A stretch of DNA of 37,505 bases from Acholeplasmatales bacterium. Lineage in GTDB: Bacteria > Bacillota_I > Bacilli_A > Acholeplasmatales > Anaeroplasmataceae. Shown here piece by piece: positions 1 to 9,400 of the stretch. The stretch is taken from the NCBI GenBank assembly GCA_017454375.1, contig JAFTDB010000029.1:1-37505 (forward strand). The letters run 5' to 3'. Position numbers and translations under genes: made by a program. Positions within the stretch are counted from its first letter, which is position 1, and the number at the start of each line of letters is the position of its first letter. The notes under the pieces were generated by a model. The model saw only the letters and a program-made list of their open reading frames with translations. It did no database searches and was not told the DNA's origin.

Positions 1-141
1 ATCTTAGCTATAAAGCATATAACAATCTTAGTCTTTGTTTTCATCTACTATCTCTCCTTCATCAAATGATTTTAAAATACTATCAGCTAACACAAGCAAT
101 CTTTGTCTAGATTCTGTAACTTCTTCAGCAGAGATTTCATA
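1..141. repeat. Terminal direct repeat, left copy (circular closure)
   Basis: These 141 bases are identical to 37365-37505. The gene starting at 37408 and the gene ending at 28 join naturally through the overlap, so the sequence is a closed circle written with redundant ends. A repeat of exactly 141 bases equals the largest default k-mer of a common metagenome assembler (MEGAHIT), so it is most likely an assembly overlap and not a biological terminal repeat. Confidence 0.93.
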
Positions 142-594
142 GTTTTTAAGTTTCTCATCTAATTTGTCATCTATCATTTTACTGATAGCATTTGAGAAGA
201 CATCCAGTCGTTGAGTTAATAAGTCTTCTACTCTTTCCATTAAGGCATTAGATGAAGCGTTAAGTTTAGCATTGGCATCTACACTAAGAGATAAAGCTTT
301 AGATGCATCTTCAATTGTTTCTTTTAATTTCTTTCTAGCTTTGCTAACCATAAACCAAACAGCTAATCCGACTATTCCGCTACCACTAGCTCCAGCTACA
401 GCTGTTAAGATCCATGGTAACATTGAATTTTGCCACCAGTCTCTAACTTCATTTGCTGCTGACTGTAAAGTAGGTTCTGGAACAACCTCTTCTGCTACCG
501 GTTCATCATCCGCTCTTACTATGATAAGCGTAGAAGTAGAGATTATAAACATCGATACAAGCACAATAAAAAATACTAGCAGTCTTTTCTTCAT
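28..594 (-). CDS. Secreted or membrane-anchored protein with coiled coil (188 aa)
   Basis: Function not recognised. The N-terminus has a lysine pair, a long hydrophobic stretch (about residues 5-27) and a possible signal-peptidase site after VRA, before an acidic segment. A second hydrophobic segment (about 59-84, Gly/Ala rich) is followed by a lysine/arginine cluster, then about 90 residues of likely coiled coil with an acidic C-terminus. An SD (GGAGG, 9 bases before ATG) lies in the end of the upstream gene. The gene sits after the tail genes and DGR, where lysis genes usually lie, and overlaps the next membrane-protein gene (start 37408, equivalent to 44) by 17 bases. A role in lysis, cell exit or the envelope is inferred from position only. 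Confidence 0.7.
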   Translation of the reverse strand: MKKRLLVFFIVLVSMFIISTSTLIIVRADDEPVAEEVVPEPTLQSAANEVRDWWQNSMLPWILTAVAGASGSGIVGLAVWFMVSKARKKLKETIEDASKALSLSVDANAKLNASSNALMERVEDLLTQRLDVFSNAISKMIDDKLDEKLKNYEISAEEVTESRQRLLVLADSILKSFDEGEIVDENKD

Positions 595-595
595 T

Positions 596-838
596 TTACT
601 TTACCTCCAAAGTGGCTTTCAAAAGCTTTACAAGCTTGTCATTAAGTTCTTTGATCTGTGCTTCAAGTTCCTTAATTTTAGAATCCTGATCTTCTTTAAC
701 AAACTCAACTTTAGCTTCAACTGAATCGAATTTCTTTTCGATTGTTGTGTTGCCAATTTCTAAGTCTTTGATTTCAACAAATTCGTATTGATCCTTGCCT
801 AGTGAATCTTTATTGGTTTTAACTACATAGGCTTTCAT
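596..838 (-). CDS. Small coiled-coil protein of unknown function (80 aa)
   Basis: Not recognised. The first 40 residues look like a small beta/alpha domain. The C-terminal half is charged and heptad-like (KIKELEAQIKELNDKL), which predicts a coiled coil. The start is supported by AGGAGG seven bases upstream. It lies one base from the downstream membrane protein gene and twelve from the upstream 95-aa gene, so it belongs to the late operon behind the DGR reverse transcriptase. Small genes of this shape are common near the ends of phage tail operons. Confidence 0.65.
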   Translation of the reverse strand: MKAYVVKTNKDSLGKDQYEFVEIKDLEIGNTTIEKKFDSVEAKVEFVKEDQDSKIKELEAQIKELNDKLVKLLKATLEVK

Positions 839-849
839 AATACGCCCTC

Positions 850-1137
850 CTATTGAACATTATTACGGCTTGATTCTTCCTCAGCTTCAGCTATACATTG
901 AACTACATAATTGTTATAAGCAACAACCTTTGGATCATTAGGATTTAAAATTCCTAGTACAACTTTACGAAGAATACAAAGCTCACGAGATAAGCTATAT
1001 TCTCTTCTAATCTTTTGTTCGATTAATTTCTCTTCTTCTGATAGTTCTTGAACTAACTTAACATCAGAACCCATTTTGATAATCTCACGATTAGCTCTTT
1101 TGATTTGCTCATCTTTATTAATATAGATATTACCCAT
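850..1137 (-). CDS. Hypothetical protein following the reverse transcriptase (95 aa)
   Basis: Not recognised. It is a charged, mostly helical protein with no membrane segment. GGGAGG lies seven bases before the ATG, and the gene overlaps the end of the reverse transcriptase gene by 8 bases, so the two are probably translationally coupled. That linkage makes it worth asking whether it serves the DGR, but it may equally be an ordinary late gene. Confidence 0.6.
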   Translation of the reverse strand: MGNIYINKDEQIKRANREIIKMGSDVKLVQELSEEEKLIEQKIRREYSLSRELCILRKVVLGILNPNDPKVVAYNNYVVQCIAEAEEESSRNNVQ

Positions 1138-2188
1138 ATTTATCCTCCCATAGATTTTTGTAATATTCTTCCATTTTACGGATCAGATTATAGCAATTGC
1201 CTCTTTTGGCATGTGCTTTCCAAGCATCAAAGCAATCATCAACTGCTTTAACTGACATAAGTCCTTGCTTAGCTCTATTAACTTGTTTCCGAAGTTTCCT
1301 CCGCTCATGAGATATGCGCTTTGGAAGAATCTTCCGAATTACTTTACCAGTAGAAGTTAGGTAGAAAGCAAAACCTAGAAAGTGAATTGGTTGAGATAGC
1401 TTAAATATTTGAGTCTTTTTAGTATTAAGATGAAGATTCAAACTTTCCAAAATGCAATGTATCACATCTTTACAATAGACTAAATAATACTTATCAGGAT
1501 GAATCAATAAAAAGTCATCCATATACCTAACATAATATTTTATCTTTAGCTTCTCTTTAATAAAGTGATCTAAACCATTTAGAACAGCTAACTGAATCAA
1601 CTGTGTAACCTGGCTACCTAGTCCCATACCTTTGTCTGGATCTTCACCTTGATTAAAACTATCAATAATATTATTTATATGTTCTAAAACCCATTCATTC
1701 TTTATGCTTTTAGCGATTGCCTCTTTAGCTACATCATGCCTGGTGGATCCAAAATAATCTTTGATATCACATTTCAAAACATATCCAGTACAACCGTATT
1801 TCCTAAAATATCTATGTAAATGTGTAGATAATCTATTTAATGCAAAGTCTGTACCTTTACCGATTTGGCATGCGCAATTATCATAAATAAAGGTTTTGGT
1901 TAATTCTCTATAAAAATAATTGTCGCATAAGCTTCTTTGGAAGACACGATCCTTCAAACGAGTAGAAACAATAACTCTTTTCTTTGGTTCGTATATTGTA
2001 AAGATTGTATAGTTATCTATCTTATATTTATCATTTATAAGAGATTGCCTTAAAGCGTAGATGCTAAGAAGTGAATTGTGTACATATCCTGCTGTAGAAT
2101 CCTTCCACATAACATTTCTCTTACATACCATTAAAGCTTTATACAAAGATTTAAAGGAGCAGACCTGCTCTTTTACTTTGTCTTCCAT
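1130..2188 (-). CDS. DGR reverse transcriptase
   Basis: Error-prone reverse transcriptase that copies the template-repeat RNA into adenine-mutagenised cDNA for retrohoming into the variable repeats. At 352 aa it has the usual DGR RT length. The catalytic box is YMDD within VRYMDDFLL (about residue 240). The preceding motif reads LGSQVTQ, matching the DGR-type [ILV]GxxxSQ motif with Thr for Ser, where group II intron enzymes have QGxxxSP. The C-terminus (WKAHAKRGNCYNL) resembles the DGR RT thumb; there is no endonuclease or maturase extension. The order VP1, avd, template repeat, RT is canonical. No clear Shine-Dalgarno precedes the ATG, so expression may be low. The call is secure because the repeats beside it show adenine-specific differences. 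Confidence 0.96.
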   Translation of the reverse strand: MEDKVKEQVCSFKSLYKALMVCKRNVMWKDSTAGYVHNSLLSIYALRQSLINDKYKIDNYTIFTIYEPKKRVIVSTRLKDRVFQRSLCDNYFYRELTKTFIYDNCACQIGKGTDFALNRLSTHLHRYFRKYGCTGYVLKCDIKDYFGSTRHDVAKEAIAKSIKNEWVLEHINNIIDSFNQGEDPDKGMGLGSQVTQLIQLAVLNGLDHFIKEKLKIKYYVRYMDDFLLIHPDKYYLVYCKDVIHCILESLNLHLNTKKTQIFKLSQPIHFLGFAFYLTSTGKVIRKILPKRISHERRKLRKQVNRAKQGLMSVKAVDDCFDAWKAHAKRGNCYNLIRKMEEYYKNLWEDKYG

Positions 2189-2491
2189 AATATATGTCGC
2201 GTAGTGTATAGCAATAACTAGTTAACTAGATTGCATCTACGTTCTCTTTTTACCTTTCTAAATGATCGGTTAGGTTACTAGTTCCTTGTGTGTGATAACA
2301 TTGATTTCAGATAAATGATCTTACTCTATGACTAGTATTAACAGTATTATAATTACTGACTCACAATCGGGAACCGCTCCGTTAGAATTGTTGGCATTGT
2401 TGTTGTTCAATGATCCATCAGTATTCACGTTATACACGTTGTTACCGTTGCTGCGGTTAGGGGATTGACCAACTAGCAACCTAATATTATT
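2189..2491 (-). ncRNA. DGR template-repeat RNA region
   Basis: Non-coding interval between avd and the reverse transcriptase, expected to be transcribed leftward. It holds the template repeat (2362-2464) followed by a roughly 170-base spacer up to the RT start. In the Bordetella phage BPP-1 system the template and downstream spacer RNA prime and template cDNA synthesis; the same is inferred here from the layout. I see no other gene in the interval. Confidence 0.85.
2362..2464 (-). repeat. DGR template repeat (TR), 103 bp
   Basis: It aligns without gaps to VR1 (2981-3083) and VR2 (30513-30615). On the coding strand it has 34 adenines. VR1 differs at 16 positions and VR2 at 15, and all 31 differences are at template adenines. 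Read in the VR frame it encodes 13 Asn codons (AAC/AAT), the codon choice typical of DGR templates because changes at the two adenines reach many residues without creating stops. The 3' end differs from both VRs at one fixed adenine (2367; C in both VRs on the coding strand), as expected for IMH* against IMH. Confidence 0.97.
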
Positions 2492-2908
2492 TTATTTTAA
2501 ATATTTTTTATATCTTTCTTCATCAGAGCTAATCCAAGCTCTTAAAAGTCTTCGAACATCAATGACTAGATGTGTCCAATATTCAATACGCTTTGACTCA
2601 ATACCAAAAGTCTTATAAGCTACCTTAATCATACCAAGTAGTGATCCAGTTTTTGAAAGAGCTGCACGTTGGTATCTCCTTCTTAGATCATAATCGGTTT
2701 GCTGTGAAACGAACACAGTATTAGCTTCATTTGTATAATTCATTAGATCAACAACATTTTCTACTATTTTTGATGTAATACACCAACGATAGCGTTTAGG
2801 AAAATGTTTCTCATTTGAGCATATTTTAATTGTGTACTGAGCCAAAGCATCTACTTTTGTAAGTACCTCTAAATCATTTTGTCCACGTTTGCTAAATGGA
2901 ACACTCAT
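2492..2908 (-). CDS. avd: DGR accessory variability determinant (Avd)
   Basis: A 138-aa basic, all-helical protein that resembles the four-helix-bundle Avd family. Avd forms a pentameric barrel that binds the RT and template RNA and is needed for cDNA synthesis in studied DGRs. Supporting signs are size, charge (many Lys/Arg), helical pattern and position between the variable gene and the template repeat. The end of the gene lies 27 bases before the template. The SD is weak, as for the RT. The family call rests on sequence character plus context. Confidence 0.9.
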   Translation of the reverse strand: MSVPFSKRGQNDLEVLTKVDALAQYTIKICSNEKHFPKRYRWCITSKIVENVVDLMNYTNEANTVFVSQQTDYDLRRRYQRAALSKTGSLLGMIKVAYKTFGIESKRIEYWTHLVIDVRRLLRAWISSDEERYKKYLK

Positions 2909-2939
2909 ATGTATCTATCTTTCTATCGTGATTTGTATC

Positions 2940-2980
2940 GCCATCTACCGATGGCAGATTCCTCGATGCTTAGATTATGA
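2940..2980 (-). other. Post-VR1 hairpin element (DGR target recognition)
   Basis: Forty bases directly after the 3' end of VR1 (coding sense), mostly downstream of the VP1 stop. It holds a dyad GCCATC / GATGGC with a four-base loop (2940-2955); the coding-strand loop GGTA fits the GRNA loop described downstream of the BPP-1 variable repeat. A near-copy of the same length follows VR2 at 30473-30512; the template has none. Such a cruciform is known to be needed for DGR homing into the target. Confidence 0.75.
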
Positions 2981-4349
2981 CACAAGCGGGAACCGCTCCG
3001 AAAGAATTGAGGGCATAGTAGATGTCCAATGATCCATCAGTACTCACGAAATACACGAGGATACCGTTGCTGCGGTAAGGGGATCTCAACCAGTAGTATC
3101 TTGCAGATCCAGCTAAATACTTAACTCTATCTGCATTTGTGCTACCAGACCAGTAAGGATATACTGAGCTTTCGCTAACTCCTGGATTAGATAAGTTCAT
3201 TTCTTCATTAGCTAGTAAGAATACTTTATCACTTAATGATTCAGTACCGCCACCATCCATTACAGTGTTCTTAGCTACTGTCTTGCTTACAGCACCAAGC
3301 ATCTTTTTGAATTCTGGATCAATACCATGTAAGAATCCAGGATCAGTTACATTTGCAGAAGGTCTATCAAAGTTGTTTTGTGGATTCCACCAACCACCAG
3401 TGTAAACCTCATCAGCACCACTACCAGAAGTTGTAGCACCTTTCTTATCACTATTCATCCATTGGCGGATAGCACTGTGTGCATATCTATTATTACCATA
3501 TCGGATTTTGTGAACATGATTGCAAGCTAATTCACCATTTAATGTTCCAAGATCTACTGCATCAGCAATTGGTGTTGTAGTAACACTAACTGATTCAATA
3601 GCATTTTTATGTTTAGCACTCTTGTAAGAGCTAACCTTAACTGAAGAAGCTTGTTGTTGATAACCCCAAGGGAACATTAATTGTCCACCTGCAGGAACGG
3701 CACTTGTTAATGTGAAGTAATAAGTTTGGTTTCCACCATAACTAGAATCCCAGTCAGGTAAAGTGAACTTATAACTTCCAGCTGCTAATTGAGATGAGCA
3801 GTAATAGAATGCTTCTGGAGAATCAAATTGGATATTAGCATAGCATTGATCTAATTGTAATGTTACAGATTTAGATCCATCTACATCAATACCAATGATG
3901 TTGAATACAAGTTCAGCAGCAGTTTCATGAACTATTACTTTATCTCCTTCAGCTGGTGTTCCAGTGATTGAGATTCCATAGTTAGCTAAGTCAACTACTT
4001 CCTCACCTAATTTCCAAACATTTCCATCAAATTCAAACTCATAATAGCCATTAATTGCTTCATCAACATAATCAACGAATGTGTCTTCAGCTACGCTTAC
4101 AGCAGTAATGCCAGTTGAATCTTTACTGATAGATACAGAAGTTTCTTTTTCAACTTTGATTTGATCACCAACTTTGAATAGTTTAGGAGCAAGACCTAAT
4201 CTTACAAGCTGATGCAAATCCTTAAAGCTACTAATTTGTACACTCCCTGCTCCACTTGCGATTGCAGCAAGTAAAGCATTTTGAGTATCCATTTTTTCAA
4301 CATAAGTTGCTTTGTCTAATATTTTAATTTCGATATCATTAACAGACAT
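2970..4349 (-). CDS. DGR variable protein 1: tail or receptor-binding tip protein
   Basis: A 459-aa structural protein whose C-terminus holds VR1 (about residues 423-457). The last 200 residues carry features of the C-type-lectin-like/DUF6273 fold used by DGR targets: an early WMNSDK motif, then YYWLRSPYRSNG and a closing GAVPAC. Template Asn codons have become Y, I, L, F, S and D. The N-terminal 200 residues look like beta-rich adaptor domains. It follows the fibre genes, so it is probably the adhesin at the tip of the tail or fibre, whose binding surface the DGR varies. AAGGAG precedes the ATG by about 10 bases. Confidence 0.93.
   Translation of the reverse strand: MSVNDIEIKILDKATYVEKMDTQNALLAAIASGAGSVQISSFKDLHQLVRLGLAPKLFKVGDQIKVEKETSVSISKDSTGITAVSVAEDTFVDYVDEAINGYYEFEFDGNVWKLGEEVVDLANYGISITGTPAEGDKVIVHETAAELVFNIIGIDVDGSKSVTLQLDQCYANIQFDSPEAFYYCSSQLAAGSYKFTLPDWDSSYGGNQTYYFTLTSAVPAGGQLMFPWGYQQQASSVKVSSYKSAKHKNAIESVSVTTTPIADAVDLGTLNGELACNHVHKIRYGNNRYAHSAIRQWMNSDKKGATTSGSGADEVYTGGWWNPQNNFDRPSANVTDPGFLHGIDPEFKKMLGAVSKTVAKNTVMDGGGTESLSDKVFLLANEEMNLSNPGVSESSVYPYWSGSTNADRVKYLAGSARYYWLRSPYRSNGILVYFVSTDGSLDIYYALNSFGAVPACVII
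2981..3083 (-). repeat. DGR variable repeat 1 (VR1)
   Basis: A 103-bp repeat of the template with 16 substitutions, all at template adenines, and no gaps. It occupies the 3' end of the VP1 gene and finishes eight codons or fewer before the stop. The invariant 3' core (GAGCGGTTCCCG, coding strand) is the likely initiation-of-mutagenic-homing site. Confidence 0.97.
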
Positions 4350-4362
4350 ATTTTATTTCTCC

Positions 4363-4659
4363 TTAAGAACTACTTACTTCGGTTAATACCATTACTAATT
4401 CACCATTGGAATTAGTTTTAATTCCATATGAGTAATACTTATTATCAGCTTGATCATAAACTAGGTTAGCATGTGATACTGCATCAGTTAAGATACCAGA
4501 TACTGCTAGAACAAGCTCAGGAAGAGTATACTCATGTTCTACCTCATCTTCATCTGTAATCGTAACTTTTGCACTATTCAATACACTTTGAAGTATTGCA
4601 TTGCTCATGCTACTTTTATCAGAATTCGATAAACCTATTTTAATTGTTTTTGTCGCCAT
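4363..4659 (-). CDS. Small tail-region protein (98 aa)
   Basis: Not recognised. It opens with an ATKTIKIGLSNSDKSSMSNAIL stretch and has short beta segments, no membrane segment and no cysteine. AAAGGAG lies seven bases before ATG. It sits between the BppU-like fibre and the DGR variable protein, so it is likely a small virion or chaperone component linking fibre and tip. This is inference from position. Confidence 0.6.
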   Translation of the reverse strand: MATKTIKIGLSNSDKSSMSNAILQSVLNSAKVTITDEDEVEHEYTLPELVLAVSGILTDAVSHANLVYDQADNKYYSYGIKTNSNGELVMVLTEVSSS

Positions 4660-4670
4660 AGTTTTCTCCT

Positions 4671-6392
4671 TTATGAATTACCATATGTGAATGTCAGAAT
4701 ACCAGTATCTCCATCATAGCTCATAGCTAGATTGCCAGTATCTATATATGTGATTGTTAACACACCAGTATCACTATCATAACTTGCATCTTCAAGCGCA
4801 TATGCTAGTAAATCATCCCAAGTGATCATATTATCTTTAAGCCATTTACCTTGTTTAGCACTCAATGGCTTGCCGGCATTATCAGTACTTAGATTATCTA
4901 CTATATCAGATACATTAACTTTATTTGTTTCTAAAGCTGTGATTAATCCGTTCAAGACATATCCTTGTTTAGCACTTAATGGCTTGTTACTGATATTACT
5001 TGTTAGATTATCCACTATATCAGATATATTAACTTTTAAAGCTAACGCATCAAGAATTCTTGTTCCTTCTGGATATGAATCAAAGATATCTAATACTTCA
5101 GTAATCTTATCAACCAAAGCATTTGAATCGATTTCTTCGCCCATGATCTCATACAATGCATCTAATCTTCTCTTATCTTCAGCACTCATTACACCATTAA
5201 GGCTTGTTGTAGCTAAAGGAAGAGTAACTAATAAATCATTGCTTGTTCCATTGAAATTCTTCTTGATGAACTTGATATCATAACCATATTCTTCATTGTT
5301 CTCACCAGTAACACTAGTTGTAGCATCATCGATAGCATGTGTGCTTAAATGGTTAGTAATAGCATTAATGGCTTGAATTACACTATCGATAGTACTCATC
5401 CAGCTTCTAGAAGCAATTGACATCATATCTGATCCACTAACACCAACTGCACTTCTTACAGCATTTAAGAATGCAAGAAGTGTAGGAGTCATCAAACCAG
5501 CATTAGATGAATCAACACCTGATAGAGTAATTGTCCTTGCTTCGCCTTCTACATCATTAGAATCAATAGTTTGGTAAGATATTACTATACTACTTGATGA
5601 AGGTGTAAGGTCTAAAGCAATGTCATAAATACAGTTATAAGTAATCTCATGATCTAAGCTATTAAGTAACACTAACATGGCCGGAGTCATCAAACCTTTT
5701 ACTGAATTAGAAACATCCGGAAGAGTTATTGACTTCGATGATGCATCTTCAGCTGTTACATCGAGCTCTGATATAGTAATCTTTTTAGTACTACTATCAT
5801 AAGTGAATGTAATCGAGCCATGTCTCATAGCTTCATGCTTTTTAGCATAATTTGTCTTAATGTTATTACCATCAGCATCTTTAGAAGCTTTAGTAGCTTC
5901 ACCAACAACTGTAGTTCCATCGATAATATCAGCTATTGCATTAGCGTTTTGTGCAATGTTAGCAAGACTTGCTGCAACTGTTTGATACTCAGCTACATCT
6001 GAAGCTTTATTAACTTTAGCTGCAGTATATACAACTTTAGTTCCAGATGAAGAAGTGTAACGAATTGTGATTCCTAAATGTCCAGGAATATCTAAGATCT
6101 TAGTATTCTTGAAAGTAAACTTATGAACATTAACTAATTCATTTGTTATAGGATTAAGAATTGGTGTTGCAGCTGAATGGTTAGATCCTTGATATGTAGC
6201 ATTAACTGGTCCTATTTCCAATCCATCTTCACGCTTAAAGATAAGCGATACTTGGTAACTTGTTGAAATTGGTCCTTCATCAAAGCCAGCAAATAGGTAT
6301 AGATCTAAACTGTTGTCTGTTGATCCAGGATACAATCCAACTATATTTTGAGCAACTAATTTAGCTTGTGAATCTAAATAAATATAATTCAT
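4671..6392 (-). CDS. Tail fibre or baseplate upper protein, BppU-like (573 aa)
   Basis: Elongated virion fibre. The N-terminus (IYLDSQAKLVAQNIVGLYPGS, then a beta-rich domain) resembles the BppU-type baseplate anchoring domain of Gram-positive phages. The shaft has repeats common in phage fibres: three copies of a segment ending like NGVMSAEDKRRLDAL (also KGLMTPAMLVLLNSL and AGLMTPTLLAFLNAV), and two copies of a segment with SDIVDNL and KPLSAKQG spaced about 50 residues apart. The C-terminus has two short beta repeats (YDGDTGILTFTY and a relative). It is probably trimeric and presents the variable protein encoded next. AAGGAG precedes the ATG. Confidence 0.75.
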   Translation of the reverse strand: MNYIYLDSQAKLVAQNIVGLYPGSTDNSLDLYLFAGFDEGPISTSYQVSLIFKREDGLEIGPVNATYQGSNHSAATPILNPITNELVNVHKFTFKNTKILDIPGHLGITIRYTSSSGTKVVYTAAKVNKASDVAEYQTVAASLANIAQNANAIADIIDGTTVVGEATKASKDADGNNIKTNYAKKHEAMRHGSITFTYDSSTKKITISELDVTAEDASSKSITLPDVSNSVKGLMTPAMLVLLNSLDHEITYNCIYDIALDLTPSSSSIVISYQTIDSNDVEGEARTITLSGVDSSNAGLMTPTLLAFLNAVRSAVGVSGSDMMSIASRSWMSTIDSVIQAINAITNHLSTHAIDDATTSVTGENNEEYGYDIKFIKKNFNGTSNDLLVTLPLATTSLNGVMSAEDKRRLDALYEIMGEEIDSNALVDKITEVLDIFDSYPEGTRILDALALKVNISDIVDNLTSNISNKPLSAKQGYVLNGLITALETNKVNVSDIVDNLSTDNAGKPLSAKQGKWLKDNMITWDDLLAYALEDASYDSDTGVLTITYIDTGNLAMSYDGDTGILTFTYGNS

Positions 6393-6407
6393 TATTGTTA
6401 CTCCTTG

Positions 6408-9400
6408 TTATACGACTATGATGTCGTTTCTTACCCAACGGGCATATAGATATACATCTTCAGAAAGTGAAGCATTTGCATGTGCATAATTATCAGTAAC
6501 AGTGTATGTCTCTCCATCTTCATTTAGATAAGCATATGTCCATCCATGGAATGTAACCAAAGGATGACTTAATGTTGGTAAGGATGATGGGAGTTTTAAA
6601 GCATTGTATACATCTGCAGGTTGATCGTTTCCTGGATAATTAGATGAAACGATATAATGAATTGTATACCCTTCATTTACTTCGAAATTAGCATTATACT
6701 TTCTTTCGAATGATCCAGCAAAGAAGATGTCAAAATAAGTTAATCCACCATCGAATACAGCATCTGGGATATTGTAAGCGAATAGTATATCCCCGTTCGT
6801 AGTTCCAAACGCAATAGCTTTAGCACTACTTAGTAAGGTAATATTTCGATAAATTCTTAAATAGAACTTACCATCATTTGTAACAACTTCTATTGATACC
6901 GTTCCCGAACCTTGAGATGTAAAATCTTTAAATTTTCCAGCTTTAACACCTAAGCACTTAGTAGCGTTCTTTGGATATGTATCAGCTATAGATATCCATA
7001 GATAAACCTCTTCACTTGGAACACCCTCTACCATAAGACCATTTATTTGAGCCATTTTACTACCAACAATTAAGTTGTTTGAATTTGATACAAATTCGTA
7101 TTGAACTGTAAATATGTCTCTATCAAATGCATCTTTTGGATACTTATATACAATTGCATCATTAATAGTCTCATATGAAAACTTTCCAGAAGTTATCAAA
7201 GGAAGCTTTCTTACTGATTCTAGATGATCAGCATAAGTATTGTCTAAATCAGCTCTATCATAAGCTAATTGAAGTTGGAATGCTTCATATCGGCCAGTGT
7301 GTTTGTTAACATAACGATTAAGTAATATCTTTCTGCCTCCAAGCACTCTACTTCCTGTACCTAAACCAGCTGAATAGTTATCATATAATTTTAAGCAGAA
7401 GAACGATGATGTAGCCATCGAATATCTAGCAACATTCATCTGATAACTACCAGGAAGAGCATCATAATGATTAGCATCATAATTAGTCCAGGTAGGAGTA
7501 AAAATACCATACTTAATTGCACTATTACCACTGTAATACAATGATCCCTCTTCATATCTCCAAGGTTGAAGTAAATATGATAGATGAGCTAAATCTATAA
7601 TAGCTGGATCTGTGATAATTGCTTCATCTCCGATTTGTATAAATCTTTTGATTAATGTTTTTCTATCTATCTGATCGCTTGCAAGAGGTATTTCATACAC
7701 TCTTCTTTCACGATCCAATTTCACTTTATTTCTTAAAGCTTGAAAATCAGCATCAAGCTTATAAGCAACTTCAATATGATTTGCATATACTGAATACTCT
7801 CTACCAGTTACGCAAAGAGATCCATTATTTATTATTTTTCCTAATGAGATTAGATCAGCTAATGAATTAGCTACACAGTTAATATTAGCAACGCTATTAC
7901 CTAGTACATTGATCTTATTCTTTTCAACATCACCAAATCTCAATACATCAATTGATTTCTCACTTTGATTGTCAATTTGATTAGTTTCTGGAATAGTACT
8001 TATAGCATTATCCTTAGTAAATCTTGCATGAGGATCAATATAAGGAACATACTTAAGTCGATACATCATGCTATTAACATTGTATATAGATTCAGAAGTA
8101 TCTTCTAACAACCCAAACAGTGTGCTAATAGAATTATTAAGACCTTGATACCAAGTTTCAAATTTATTCCAAAGATCCGTAACGAAATTTAAAACCTTAT
8201 ATCCTGTACTATTATGGTCTAAGTTCCCATTGTTATCTAAACCAGTAAGTCTATCTTTAATAATATAAGTCATAGCAGATATAGGAACAAATAAGAATGT
8301 TTCTTGTTTACCAACCGATGAATTTGTATCACCTTTTTTGTAATATAAAGCCTTCATCTGATCATTTGCAGATAACCTATCATAATCCTCTTTTTCATAA
8401 ATGTAATCAGATATGTCAATCGCAATTTGGTATTCAAATGTTTCTGTTTGTTCTTCAGTAAGTCCTAACGCGCTAGCTATATTAGCAAATAAATCATAAA
8501 CAGTACCAGTAGCAGCTGCAATAACTGCACCAAATAAATGGTTTACAACTGTTTTTGTTTGGAACTTAATTACAACACTTATCTCTAGCTTCTCAATCTT
8601 TTCAATTGGATGCTGAGTACAAATACCCATATTATCTGTAGTAAGTGTTGCTGATCCATCTATTGACTTAAAAGTATCCCAGTCAGTTATAACTAGTAAC
8701 CTATTTGAACTAATAGCATTCTGACCATGTACTTCTAGGTTTTTAGATAACTTATCAAAAGCTGAGTTAGATATGTTTCCATTAACGTTAGCTGGTAGGT
8801 AGATAGTATCATCTCTTACTGTATCATACGATTGATAAGTTAAATTAACATTACTATAAGTAGGATCTACAGAAGAAACTCTAACTCTAGCATTAATAGA
8901 TCTAAACATCTCATCTAATACTTCGCGAAGTAGCGGAGGAGAATCAAAGAAGAATTCTTCCGCAGGCCTTGATGCAAGTTTTAACATCAAAGTTGAGAGA
9001 TTTTGTATTTTAAATCTATCAATGATAATGTTACTTCTATTTGGTTTAGGTCCTCTTGCAATGTCTAGTTCATCCATAACTTGATCATAAAGAGTAGCAC
9101 TACCACCATATCTAGTCCACTTCCTAGTGTTCGCATGTCCTGGCATTACCCATTTTTCCAGATATACCGTAGGCTCTACTAATGACAGTGTATGCATATA
9201 TCGATACTTACTGTTCATTGGTGTTTGTCTAGCTGGTACATCACCAGATACTACAAAATCATATGTCTTATCTGCTTCTGTTGTATGTGTTACCACAACT
9301 TTTACCGGAACATATTGAGGAATCTTTCTAGATGAATTAGACATGTACTGTATTGTGCACTGATCTAACTGTCCATCAAACTCTTCGATGAAACTAACGC

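Noticed and set aside
1..141. Direct terminal repeat as a packaging signal
   Set aside because: Its length equals a standard assembler k-mer and it lies inside genes, so an assembly overlap explains it better.
272..724. Plus-strand frames opposite the membrane and coiled-coil genes, and similar long plus-strand frames in the late region
   Set aside because: They mirror real minus-strand genes with good SDs, have no SD of their own and show no recognisable domains.
1130..2188. Group II intron or retron reverse transcriptase
   Set aside because: No maturase or endonuclease domain and no retron ncRNA; the template and variable repeats with adenine-only changes prove a DGR.
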